NCBI RefSeq assembly: GCF_000276665.1
Contig: NW_004955463.1
Span: forward strand, 11,659,246-11,723,245
DNA from: Chinchilla lanigera
Taxonomy: Eukaryota; Chordata; Mammalia; Rodentia; Chinchillidae
Direction: 5' to 3'
Length of the DNA stretch: 64,000 bases
Both the position numbers and the translations under genes were made by a program. Shown here piece after piece: positions 49,400-61,111 of this stretch. Position 1 is the stretch's first letter. Each line of letters opens with the position of its first letter. The notes under the pieces are model-generated. The model had not been told where the DNA came from and did not search any database. It saw only the letters and a list, made by a program, of their open reading frames with translations.

Positions 49400-50545
49400 A
49401 CCTTCCTCCCTTCTCTCATGAAGCCAACATAGAAAATAAGGAACTATACTTCAGGGCCTCCTGGAGCCAGTTCTGAACACACAGAAGAGAATTGCTACAA
49501 CTTTTGTGAATACGTGGAAATTCTTACAGGGAAAGCCACACTATGCTCTTAGAAAGAAAGCTTAGAAAATGAGACAGAGGGGAAAAAAAGAAAAAACAAT
49601 GAGGTGAAGCATAAGCAGGTAGAGAAAAGAAGAAAGAAAAAAGAAGAGAAAGAAGAAAGCAGCACACTGATTCAACTTTAGAGGAATTTGCTCTGTGGGT
49701 AAGGATGTCTGATTAAATCTCTTGAGATATCAAATGTGGGTTTGGGTATTTGTGAGTAGCTCTGCAGCTGCTTCTGCATTACCAGGGCCTTGGCCCTGTC
49801 TGTCTTTTAATGGCTAAATGACTAAGAATGTAGGCCTTGGTGACTTCTTCCATGCATCCTCATTTCTTTTACCTGGGTGGTCCTCAAAAATGTTTGTTGA
49901 ATTAATGAAATTATTATTATATCCTGAAGTTTGAGTTCCCAAAACAAACTGTTATTATAAAGTCAATACCACTTTGCTTTTCTTTCTCTCGGAATCTCTC
50001 TCCCTGGCCCCTGGCTCTACCAGGGTCAGAGTGAGCCTCGTGGACAGCCAGTGCCCCATACTGGCTTTTCTCCCTTCTTTCACCACCCTAACCCCAAAGT
50101 CATTCTACTCATTTGCAAAGTTTTATAATTTTGTATTTCATTCTCTCGACCTAAGTTAAAGGATTCTACAAGTTTTCCTAGGAGAGGAAAATACTGAGCC
50201 ATATCAAACACTGTGACTGGGTCTGAGGTCGTATGTAGGATTCTTTGCTAAAGATGGGATTTGTATCTGGACAGAGAGAATTCTGGTTACCTGAGCACAA
50301 GAGTGGACACATAAAGGCAAAGTGGGAATCCAGGGAGCAATGACAACATGCTCCTGCCCCTCTATTTTATCTCGTTAGGCTCCTGCCAAGCTATACTCAT
50401 CTGCAGCTTGGGCTGTTTGCCTTGGTCATCCTGCTGGCTTCCGGTCCATCATAGTTTAGTACCTAGGAAGCTAAGGGTGTTTTTGTCTCTGCCTTGTCAG
50501 CTCAGCAGCAGGGCAGCTATGCTCAGTACACAAAAGCCTTTTCCT

Positions 50546-50946
50546 TTTTTTGTTGTTTTTTTCTGGTACCGGGAATCGAACTAAGGTCAGTGAGTCAGCC
50601 AACAGCACTGTCCCAGCCCTGTTCCCAGCAGCATGAGAGAGGACAGACACAAGCTAACTGACTGTAACAGAACAGGCTGTACAAGAGCTGTGATTGGGCT
50701 AATCGTACACGGGATGGAGAGCAGACTCAGTCTGTCTCTGTCTGAGGGCACCACAGCAACTGGAAGAGCAACACGGAGACAAATAGGGTAAGGAGAAGTG
50801 GGCAGGCCACCTAGGAGCACCTTAAAAGTTGCTGGCTAAAGACTCTGGACGAAGACATGACATCAGAAAGCCAAAATGAGCTTCACATGCACGCTACTCC
50901 TATTGCAGACTTGGGGTTACCAAGCTGAGCTAAATCCCCATCCCCC
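50546..50946 (-). mobile_element. Composite ID SINE carrying a foreign 340-bp centre
   Basis: On the minus strand the element begins as an ID (ggggatggggatttagctcag), then switches at about 50925 to sequence matching 3071-3410, and returns at about 50583 to the ID end (agttcgattcccggtacc) plus an A-rich tail. The ID middle of some 30 bases is missing. A perfect 12-bp duplication, aagccttttcct (50534-50545 and 50947-50958), frames the whole, so it fits a single retrotransposition of a chimeric cDNA. The 77-codon open stretch on the minus strand (50820-50587) mirrors that at 3173 with one residue change and has no ATG. Confidence 0.9.
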
Positions 50947-52781
50947 AAGCCTTTTCCTCTTTGTGCTCATTTCCTAAGCAGCTGTTTCTCGCTAGATACA
51001 CCTTTTAGGGTGGTAATATCACCAGTCAGTGGTGCCCAAAGAACTGGAGGAAGAGAAAAAAGGTAATCAGCCCAAATCCAAAGTACCCTCCCTGCCTGGT
51101 GCCCTGGCATGATACATCTGATACGTTCTCTTTACCCTGGGTTTAGTTATTCTCTCCCAGGACTTCACCAAGTGAAGGGAGGGTGGGAACATAAGTAGGC
51201 TGATGACTGCCCCCCTCTTCCCTCCAGAGGACGTGGACCGATGGAAATTCGTTGGTCAGTGTGCCCATGGTTCTGGTGGTGAAAGTGTTAGCCCCCACCC
51301 CATTCCTCTCTCATTTGGATGGTCATGAAGTTGGAACCAAAGTCTGAATGAGTCTCACCATGTGTTGTTGTTTTGAAATGTGTCTAATAAATCTCTGACC
51401 TTTCAGAAACTCTTCTTTTGGGCGGTTGTGCTTTCTCTTGCTTTTTATTAGTATGTGTTTACTGCCCTATTACTGAACCGATTCTGCTTGGTTTCCTCCT
51501 TCACCCTTTAATTTGGTAGCACCTTATTTTACAGTCTACTAACTTTGTTGAAAACAAATTCACTTTACCTGTGTGGTTAGTATTACTTATTTGATAATAT
51601 AAGTACCATATTAGGGTGCGGTGAATGCATAGTTTAAGTGCCATGCAATTACAAGGTAAATATATGATGGGTTTATTTTATCCTCTCAGCCCAACACAGG
51701 GTGACATTGTAATTACTTTTGGACCCATTAAGTGAACTTAGTGCATAATCTGCAGGAAGATTAACTATGTAGTTAGCTCTTGCCTCCTTCCATCTCCACA
51801 CACCTTCTGAGATGACATCTCTTTTAGGGTTACGTTTTCTCAGATAAATCCACTAGGCTGAAATGCAGTAGCCATTATGGATGGGCTACAGGAGTAAAGC
51901 ACACCCAGTGCACATCTGGAAAAGAGTTGAAAAGCAGCTGTAGCACATCCTGGGGGCGGGGAGACACCCACATTCTAAGTTCAAACTAACGCTTTTATTT
52001 TTGCTTTGCCCATGCATTCAATAGGATGGAGTAGGAGAGGTATGGGAGAAACAGCATGTGCCCTCTGAGAGACCAGTCCTCCCCACAGTAGAGTGTTGGA
52101 GTCTAGTATCTGACTGGGGCCAGAAAGTAATTACCATGGACATAAGAGCCCCTGGGACCAAGACCTTCACCACCCACAATGAACACTATATGACAATGAT
52201 TGCATATATCCTGAACTGAGGCTGTCGATCTTCTCTGAATCTGAATGAGCTGTGTCAAAGCTAAAATTCCTGTTCGTGAGCTCTGGTCTTCTCCCGACTC
52301 ATAGACCATGGGTTAACTTCTTGCCCTACACCACTGTCTGCGAATGCATGTGCCCCGGTCATCAACAAGCAGAGCCGTCCCACTTTGTCATTTGTGTGAA
52401 CTTGTCCTCTTTCAGTGAAAGTAAAGTATAAAATATACTTTAAAGGTAAATGACTTCTTAAAATATGTATATTAAGGAATTGTCTGTTTTTACTAGGAAA
52501 ATATTATGTTCTGTACAAAATTGATTCCCTGCAAGAGTCTATTACATGGTAAGCTACCTTAATGCAGTTAAGATACTTGACTAGCACCATTTTAATTTAT
52601 ACAAGGCATTTGAAAAACAGGATTATTGTTTGAATGAGAGTACAACTCATGGCTAGCTACATATATCATTTCCTATGAACGATAGCTCCAAAAATCCAAG
52701 AGCATTTCATTTTGTATCCCATGGTGCATCTCTGCCCCCATGCCCTTGCTGGCCATTTAGGAATCGTCTTGTGTCTTCCAG

Positions 52782-52967
52782 GCATCGAGAATGCCAGCGA
52801 CATCGCTCTATATTCGGGCCTGGGTGCTGCGGTCGTCGCCGTTGCAGTCTTGGTCATCGGAGTCACCCTTTACAGACGGAGCCAGAGTGACTATGGCGTG
52901 GACGTCATTGACTCCTCTGCATTGACAGGTGGCTTCCAGACCTTCAACTTCAAAACGGTCCGTCAAG
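52782..52967 (+). CDS. UNC5D: UNC5D exon: transmembrane helix and juxtamembrane
   Basis: This 186-nt exon (62 codons, phase 1-1) encodes the end of the stalk, the single membrane helix and the first cytoplasmic residues. Exon residues 4-6 (NAS) form a sequon just outside the membrane; residues 8-31 are the hydrophobic helix, with a small-residue SGLGAA start that could favour helix packing. YRRS at 31-34 is the basic stop-transfer signal. The inner part has DVIDSSAL followed by [10 protein letters not shown], a block conserved in UNC5 receptors. The acceptor is gtgtcttccag; the donor is CAAG/gtcagcgg, a weak site (gtcag in place of gtaag). The exon is richer in CpG than its surroundings. Open reading continues past the donor to 53160 by chance. 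Confidence 0.96.
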
Positions 52968-54699
52968 GTCAGCGGCGTAGGTCCCCCATACCTCGTCCTC
53001 AGGACCAGCGACTACATTTGCACAGGGACCCCAGAGTTCTTGGGGGCCTGTGTGAAGGTAGCTCTGGGCACTGGGAGCCGCTACCGCATCGTTTTTACAC
53101 AATAGACCAAAGCGCGAACAGGCGGTCTGCTGACATCCTTCACCACAACAAGGGCAAGTGAATCTCAGGTCACCATTATCAGCATTTTAAATGAGGCAAT
53201 TCCATCTTTGATGTGTAGTGAGACTAATGAGTTATTTTATCACAAATTATCCAACTTTCTCATTTAACAAAGCTGATTTGAAGATACATATTTAATTTAG
53301 TTAACTAAAATACTGACTTCAAGGCTGAGGATGAAGTCTCAGGTCATAACCTCCCAGGTGTATTTATTACACGAAATTTTGGGTTCTTGTATCTCAAGTA
53401 AGTAAAAAGACTTTAGAAGATATATGAGGGGTCACTTAGCCAGGGGAAAAAATGAAACTGCAGCCTAAATGCCTCTCAGCTGTCACCAGGTCCAAGCAAT
53501 CTTATGTAGCAGGGGAAGCAGCATCTATCATGTCAAACTGTAGCAATACTCATTTTCAAAACACAGAATCGCTTAATTCTCTTAGATGAACCAAATCTGT
53601 TCCTGACTGCAAGGTGGGAATGAGCCATTCATGGCTTTCATTTCAGAAAAACTGACACCATCACTCTTCACGAGATGACGTTTGCTGCCTGACCCTAAAC
53701 GTCCATATTGTCCCCCTGTTTCTATTTACTGTGAGTCAGTAATGCTTATGGCACAGGTAGAGAGATCTAGCTTAGCACTGGCTGAGTAAACAGGCCAGTG
53801 AAATGGAAATCCAGACCTGCTAGAAAATAAAAGAAAAACACAACTGAGAGATGGCCAGGAGAACATAAGAGTTTCCCCTCCTGCCGTTTACCCCCGGGCA
53901 CCTCAGGGTCTGGCCTTCCAGACCAGTGCCTATTCTGGATTCCAGTATCTAGTTGAACATATGTGATTTTAATTTGTTATAAATCCAGTGAAGAGCTGAT
54001 TTTTACACTACATAGGAAACTAGAAATATATTTCCATCAAATAATAAGATGTCAGTGTCATAAACACTTGAAAACAGAAGAACGACATTAGATAGTGTGA
54101 GAGACAGTGTTACACATAAGTGCACAGATTTTAATGTCAGTTAATTTTGAGTCTAAACCTTCTGTGTTAACTATTTAATCAATTATCCTGGAGTCACAGT
54201 TTTTATAGCTATAAAATAAATATACTAGGAGAATGAAATTACCTAGAATAATGTGGGTAAGACCTTGGCATATGGGGAGTGGTCACAAATGTAATGAATG
54301 TAGTTGTAGAAGGAGGTAATTTCCTCTCACCTTAGCATAACATGCCAGCATGCTGGACAGAGCACCAAACAGCAGGCTGGAGGACACTAGTTTATATAAG
54401 TTTAATTGCGTCTCCTTAGGGAGGTGCATTTCTGACCCTGTGTGTACTGTGATCTCTAAGAGAATATATTGCCTTTCCAAGTTACCAGACCATTTTTTTT
54501 AAATTTTTGGCCAAGAATCTGACAGAACTAGAGAGAGAAGGGAAAACCTTTGGTAACTGCTACTCTCTATATTCATTGTGATGCTGAATTTCACAGCAAT
54601 GGTGGTTGACTTTGACTTCTAAACCTTAGAGATCCATCTTCAGCAATATACCCAGGACCCCAGGAAGGGGAATAGGAAGGCTGTTAAACAGAATGTCAT

Positions 54700-54882
54700 G
54701 GGCTGGTAGAACACTTGACTAGTATACCAGTCAAGTACACTAGTATACTAGTATACACTAGTATACTAGTACTCTAGTATGCTTGACTAGTATACTGGAG
54801 GCCCTGGGTTCCATCTCAGCACTACAGAGAGAGATAGAGACAGAGAGAGACAGGCACAGAGAGACACAGACAGAATATAAAT
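54700..54882 (+). mobile_element. ID-related SINE with expanded ctagtata core
   Basis: Starts 'gggctggtagaacacttgac' and ends 'aggccctgggttccatctca' plus 'gcactac' followed by a GAGACA-rich tail (54824-54872), as in ID-type SINEs. A 9-bp duplication, gaatgtcat, flanks it (54691-54699 and 54883-54891). The centre, about 54717-54798, is stretched by repeats of the palindromic unit actagtatac, not part of a normal ID. Confidence 0.8.
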
Positions 54883-56538
54883 GAATGTCATATTTAGAGT
54901 TGACCACGGACTTGAAAATTGATTTCCAAGATGTATTGGAAAGAACAGGGGTGGGTGACTGTCGCTGATCAGACTTCTGTCAAAGTAGCTGCTGGTACTC
55001 TTGAACTGTAGACTCTGACATGTTCACTTTTGTTTACTCGGGTATTTTCCATGCCTGTGCTGTCTAAATATAGGAAATATTTTTGCTTCTTGGCTTTGCA
55101 TAAGCGAAGAGGGCCTTTCAAAAGTAGGGAAAAATTAAGTCTCAGAAGGTTAGAACTTGACATCAAATAGCCAAGAGACTTTGGGATAAAATTTTGACGT
55201 CTCCAATGAAACTCTTTTCAGTTGTAAAATGGCTCTCTGGTCCCACTTCTTGTCTGGAAGACCATACACAAGAGCAAGGTCAGGACCTATAGAAGTCATT
55301 GTGGTTCTTTTGAAAAGCACAGAGTCTCATCGGTGCTTTTGTCTTGGCCCTGTGGCCTGAAGCATGGAAACCTCAGGCACCATCACGGAGTCTTTAGATC
55401 TACAGTGTTATTTCATCTCATCTGTGCATCTTTTCTATGACTGCAGATTCTTAGAACATCCAAACAAAATGTGGAGAAAGGCAGGGTTATAGATTTCCTG
55501 CTGGCATCATTGCAAATTATGAAAATGGAAACACAATAGCCGCTAATACAATATGGCCCAAAATTGCAACATTTTCAAAAATATCATACTTTAAGCATTT
55601 TGTCAGGCCCCAAAGGAAAATTGTTTAATATGGTTTGGGTTTCAATTTGAGATGTCACATTGACAGACTGATATGGGCGGGAGGCTTGGGACTGAGGGTT
55701 ATTTTGTTATTTACTAATAAATGAGATTACTTCATCACAAGAAAATATCACAGCATTTCTTTTTAATATTTGGCTGGGAAAAACATTGCTAAGGCCCAAC
55801 AGATGACAAAGTCCAATTTCTTACATTTTTGTACAGGTTTTTTTTTTTTTTTCCATTTGTTTTGAGACAGAAAGCAGATGATTCTGAGCGCTCCCCATGT
55901 GGAATCTGAGTTGCTCTTGGTCCCAGTGTGGCACTTTCTTCCCTCTCACAGTGACATATGTGACATTCTAGCGAATCAGCTACTCAGGCATGGAGCAATT
56001 CATGAGGTTCCTTGACCTGTTTGTTCTGTGGACACATCATTTCCTCCCTGGCTTCAGAAAGTGCCCCAAACGCCACAAGAAATGTGCTGGAACCATCAAA
56101 GCTGTGTTCTAAGCAGCACTACCTAGTCACCACGCTGTGTCATCACTTGCCATTTAAAATGAGCAGACGTTATTTTTGCTCCAAACTGAATTGCAAAATA
56201 ATTTTTTTGTTAGCTTCTCTTTTCTGGTTAAACTAACCTCATAAACAACAGGACCTGAGTCAGTTACCTGACTGAGTACCAGCAATACTTACTTGGAAAA
56301 GACAAAGTGTGCAGAGTTCAGAAAGGGAACATTGTGGCCCATGGCATTTAGAAAGATGGGTGGAAAGGGGCCTCCTGATTCTCAGGCCTAGTCTACTTGC
56401 TCAGGGTGGGAGGGTGGCGCCGGTGTGCTGGCTCGGATCTGAGCATCTGGCAATCACGCAGGTGTCTTTGCGGTTCACAGAGACAATTCTAGAAGGGTAA
56501 CAGAGGTGTCTTTTAGTGTCTGAGTGACAGATCAGTTG

Positions 56539-56569
56539 TTTTTTTTTTTTTTTTTTTTTTCTTAACCAG
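56539..56569 (+). promoter_or_regulatory. UNC5D: Acceptor with a 22-T homopolymer tract
   Basis: An uninterrupted run of 22 T (56539-56560) followed by cttaaccag forms the polypyrimidine tract and acceptor of the next exon. Such homopolymers are length-unstable, so tract length may vary between individuals. Confidence 0.9.
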
Positions 56570-56947
56570 GTAACTCCCTGCTCCTGAACCCTGCCATGCA
56601 GCCGGACCTGACAGTGAGCCGCACATACAGTGGCCCCATCTGTCTACAGGACCCGCTGGACAAGGAGCTTATGACGGAGTCCTCACTCTTCAACCCTCTG
56701 TCAGACATCAAGGTCAAAGTCCAGAGCTCCTTTATGGTTTCCCTGGGAGTGTCAGAGAGAGCTGACTACCGTGGCAAGAACCACTCGGGGACCTTTCCCC
56801 ATGGAAACAGCCATGGCTTTAGCGCAGTGCATCCCAGAAACAAAACTCCCTACATCCAAAACCTGTCGTCCCTCCCCACAAGGACAGAACTGAGGACAAC
56901 CGGTGTCTTTGGCCACTTAGGGGGGCGCCTCGTCATGCCAAATACAG
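56570..56947 (+). CDS. UNC5D: UNC5D exon: cytoplasmic linker up to ZU5
   Basis: This 378-nt exon (126 codons, phase 1-1) encodes the cytoplasmic linker between the membrane and the ZU5 domain, with the first ZU5 residues at its end ([16 protein letters not shown]). The linker is mostly polar and likely disordered. Residues 28-31 are DPLD, which fits the DxxD pattern cut by effector caspases; UNC5 receptors are known to be cleaved by caspase in this cytoplasmic region, but whether this is the site is inference. [12 protein letters not shown] and the Ser/Asn/His-rich [11 protein letters not shown] stretch are other visible features. The exon begins GTAACT directly after CAG, so its acceptor overlaps a donor-like sequence. 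The donor is gtaggtgg. Skipping it would keep the frame. Confidence 0.96.
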
Positions 56948-56990
56948 GTAGGTGGTGAATGTATGTCGTGTATCCTCCAGCATTTGTTTA

Positions 56991-57104
56991 TTTTTTGTTT
57001 TTGGTTTTTTTTTGGGGGGGGGCGGTTTCTCCGGTACCGGGAACCGAACTCACGACCTTGCGCTTGCCAGGCAGGCGCTTTGCCGCTGAGCTAAATCCCC
57101 AGCC
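56991..57104 (-). mobile_element. Young ID SINE, antisense
   Basis: Minus strand: 'ggggctggggatttagctca' head to 'gttcggttcccggtaccgg' and an A-rich tail. Target duplication of 15-17 bp containing ctccagcatttgttta (56975-56990 and 57106-57121). It sits only about 45 bases downstream of the exon donor, in opposite orientation to the gene. Confidence 0.95.
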
Positions 57105-58633
57105 CCTCCAGCATTTGTTTAAATACCTTTTGTTTATGTGATTGATTACAGCCTGTCAGGTTCACTTTATATGTACTATTCCCTTGTCAGAGCAGCAAAT
57201 GTCATGCCTCCAATATGTATGTGATGTGTGCTGCAAACCAGAACCAACCCTGCGACCAGACCTTATACTCTTCATCTCAGAACGGAATGAGCCCTGGAAG
57301 GGCTGATACCCATATTCACTCAAAAGGTCAGGGGAGTCCCCAAGGATTAAGCCCCTTGGAATATGTTACCTAGAATGCGATCAGGAAGTGCCACAAACAT
57401 TCTTTGATGTGACTGACAAGCATCAAGTTTATACACAAGTATGGTTTACATCCTAAGCTGATTATGCAGTGAAGTAATATTCAAATTGCATCAGTAGTTT
57501 ACCTCTCCTAGTCCGTGGACCTTGCTAGGAATACTGCTTTGTGAAGAGGAATGATGAGGAATCATCGTGGAGTTGCTCTTTGGAATTAAAACTTCATTCC
57601 AGAGCTATGCTATAAGTACCATTAACTCACATGCATTCTTTTCCTCCACTGTGCTAGATTTCCATGTTATTATAATGGGATACTTTCAGATGTCCAATCC
57701 AGATCACTTTTTAAATGATATTGTATCTATGAATTCATCTTGAGTTGCTTCCTCAGACTTAAGTGAGTGGCAGAAGAGGTCAGTTTCCCCTCTGCGTTCT
57801 AAGCCATGTGAAGCAGGTAGTGTGCTAAATTAAGTACTGCCCCACTGGCTCCTGAGAGGGGCAAGATCCATTGTTCTCTGTGATTGTCATAAAATTACAG
57901 GTTAGCCTTGAGCCAGAGTCTCCACATGTTTCTCTAGAACATAGAGCTAACCAACATTTTATCTCATGAAATGGCAACTGTAATAGGACTAGTCTCAGGG
58001 TACGATTTTAGCGAACAGATCCCTCCAGTAGTAATTTACTAACTTGAAGCTAAACTTTGTCTTAGAATGATGAATACTGTCTTTTTCTCTCCCAGATCAG
58101 TTGCTTCCTTTAAAATGTCATTTTAAAATTAATTTTGATTTTTAAAAATAGCCCTCCAATGCAGCCCTAATAATGATTATGTTTTCATAGGCCTTCAGTT
58201 CTTCAAGTCTACTTTGATCATTGTTCTGGGACATGATTGGTGTCTTGCTTCAAATGTATATGAGTGTTGTATGGGGGATTTAATTTTTCCTGTTGATAAT
58301 TGGCAGTGATCAGGGTTGTGGTTCTGGAGTTTTGCTAATTGGCATATAGGAGACTAAATGCAGATGAATCAGGCAGCTATATATGTTAATTGCAGCCAAT
58401 TACATTCACCAAAAAGAAATGTGGGTCTTGGAGAAAGTGATAAATACAACATTTACCCTCTCAAAGAATAGGGTATACACATCAAACTCATGTGAAGTCG
58501 CAAACTGAGCCACTTCGCCTAAGTTTCCATCTTCTCTTTCTAGCTCAGGCTCGGCTCTTATGAGACTCATTGTGTACTGGTTAAATGGTTTGGTCAGTGC
58601 CCCCTCTTTTCTCATCCTCATTTGTTAGCGTAC

Positions 58634-58677
58634 GTTTGTGTGTGTCTGTGTGTGTGTATGTGTGTGCATGTGTGCAC
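58634..58677. repeat. Impure (TG)n microsatellite
   Basis: TG repeat with ct, at and ca interruptions, about 44 bases. Confidence 0.92.
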
Positions 58678-61111
58678 TTTTTTATACACATTGAAGAAGT
58701 GCCAAGACCTGTCCATTCCTTTCCTGTGTTTGTTTCAAGTTCACCAGAGAAAGTGAGGAGATGAAATTGAGATGAAACAGATTTTTCTTTTTCTCCCTCT
58801 CTGACTTGAGAAGTAATCTGGTTGAGAACTAAAGTTCTTATAGCACTGTCAGTGACTCCCACACAGTTCCTCTGTGAAAGGGGTATTTTCAAAGCTCCTG
58901 ACAAGATGCAATGGGTAAGATTGAAGCTCTTTACTGTGAATGAATTAGGGGGAAAATAAGCATGGGTATTGAAATGTATTCCCTGTTAGTTTGCAGGACA
59001 TAAATGCAAAATATGCTCTGGGGAGCTGAAGTGTAAAGAAAGCAGAGCATAGAAATTAGATTGCTCTAATACCATCCATCCTAACTTGTCATATGGTGTG
59101 CTCTAGGAATCATTTATTATGCAAAATATGAAACAGGAAACTCAGACAGGTGGTTCTGTTGTCATATCAAATAAAAGGCTGCCAGAGTAGCAGGTGGAAT
59201 GGGGGGGATACATTTTTCTTTAATCAGAGATAACTGATGAATGACATATTGAAAATGGATATTTCTTTAAGAGACCAGAGACATAAAGCTTTCCTACAGT
59301 GCCTCTCACTTTCCATAATATATCACTTACCACCAGCCCACCCCTCTACTACCCTTCATTATTGACTTCTTCAGTCTCCACACACAATTTGCATGTTTGG
59401 GTAGGAAGAGGGAAATATGCTTGAAAGAAAATAATAGCACTTCTGAGCAAAGAAGGGAGGAAAATAGTTTAAAGCTTCAGTGATCCTATGGATTCAAATT
59501 GAATTTAGGAATATCATAAATAATGTTTCAGTATTAACACAGAGAATCAAACCGACTTGAAAGGAATGAGATATGATGCATTCTGCAAACATTCTTTCTC
59601 AGCTGTCCTCTTACATATTTCTTCCCTTTGGGTCTGGAAGTAGAGCATTAGGATGTGACAATCTGCACAAGATAACAAGACTCTAAGCCCAGCCTTTTCA
59701 CTGAGAATTTTGAATTCTATATGTTCCATCATTCATATATTCCTATGTTCACTGGGTTTCCACTCTGGGCCAGGCAAGCACTAGTGTTGTTGAGGTAGTG
59801 GGCATTATTGCGTGCTGATGGCCTGCTGTGTTCTACATGTGAAGGATAGGAATTGTATGTCTCTTTGTCTTCATGGCCTAGAAAGCCTAAAAAGGGGCAG
59901 CAGAGAGAAAGTGCTATGGCAAACTGTAATAAGGCAGAAGGAAGAGGGCACAGCTCAGGCTGACTCCCAGGCACAGGGAAAACTCTGCTTTACAATGTGT
60001 GTCCAATGGCAGGGAAAGGGATAATGGTGGCCACGCCACTGGGCAACTGCATTTAAGGAAGAATGGAACATGGAAGGAGGCACCTGATGGGAGGTCCCCA
60101 AGTGTGGCAATTGCATTTCTCCTAATATTGACGTGAAGGTCCAGAATATAGATGAACATCCCTGCTAAAAAAGCAGTGAGCAAGGTTTAAATGTGCCTCC
60201 TTCTTGGAGATAGTGAAAGATATTAATGACAAGTAGCATGTTACTGAACAATGCGTATAAATGTAAATCAGAAATAACTTGTGTTACAGAAAGTCTTGCA
60301 TTCTCTGACTCTGTACCTGTTAGCAGACATATTGAAGATACTTGGAAAACCTGTCATCTTTAAGTTGTTAGCAAATTGAAAGCTTTCTGTATAATGAATT
60401 CTAATGAAAGGGGAAAATGTGAGCCATGCTTTATTAAAATATAGGAAGATGCATGAGATTTGATTTTGTCAGTAACTTACTGTTTTGGTATTTTATTTCT
60501 TTTTATAAATAAGAGGCAACACTAAAGAGAATCCCAGATCTCCACAAGTGTCTCTTTGGCCAAAGTGATCTACTTTCTTCATGGAATTGAAGAAGAAAAA
60601 AAGGGACATTAAATTATGCCTTTCTGTGACTTCTCTCCTTTCATGACATGATTTTACTAAAGTAGGGTGGGTGGGATTTTTATTTGATGTTGAAGTGAAT
60701 ATGACTACATCAGCTTTGGCCTTAACTCTTCCCAAGTTCTATTTGCTAACTTAAGACCATGTTGGTTATACAATAACCTAGAACATTCCTAGGTTCACCA
60801 GATGCTTTTACCTTTTCTATTTTGCTAATAAAATGCAGTAGTCCTCTGAACACAGCTCTCAGCCTACTTCCTGATGCGTACTTTGTAAGACAATTTCATA
60901 CTAAATTGAAGGAAAGAATTAGCACATCCATCATCCATTAACTTTCTTGCAAGTTAATGGAAGTAACATTTATATTCTGGAGCAAATTTACTGATATGTT
61001 GATAAATTCATATATCCAGGTAAGCTTAATAATAATTGGTTTTAGGATACCCATTCTTTTAAGAGAACTTAAACATATCAGGAGGTAAAGAAAGTCTAAA
61101 ACATCAACTAG

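Larger units (their letters stand above)
36772..52781 (+). other. UNC5D: 16-kb intron between microexon and membrane exon
   Basis: The intron carries MER5, B1-dID, old repeats, L2, mariner, MIR and ID copies listed separately. Spans with no assignable feature: 38110-40190 (an AT-motif-rich stretch at 39050-39540), 42850-45060, 47000-49330 and 50960-52780. The 124-codon frame at 47157-47531 has no recognised domain. Confidence 0.8.
52968..56569 (+). other. UNC5D: Intron after the membrane exon
   Basis: This 3.6-kb intron contains the expanded ID-like SINE at 54700-54882 and otherwise no assignable element. Confidence 0.85.

Noticed and set aside
52968..53161. Coding extension past the membrane exon donor
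   Set aside because: The frame stays open for 64 codons, but the sequence is unlike UNC5 proteins and the next exon joins perfectly in phase from 52967.
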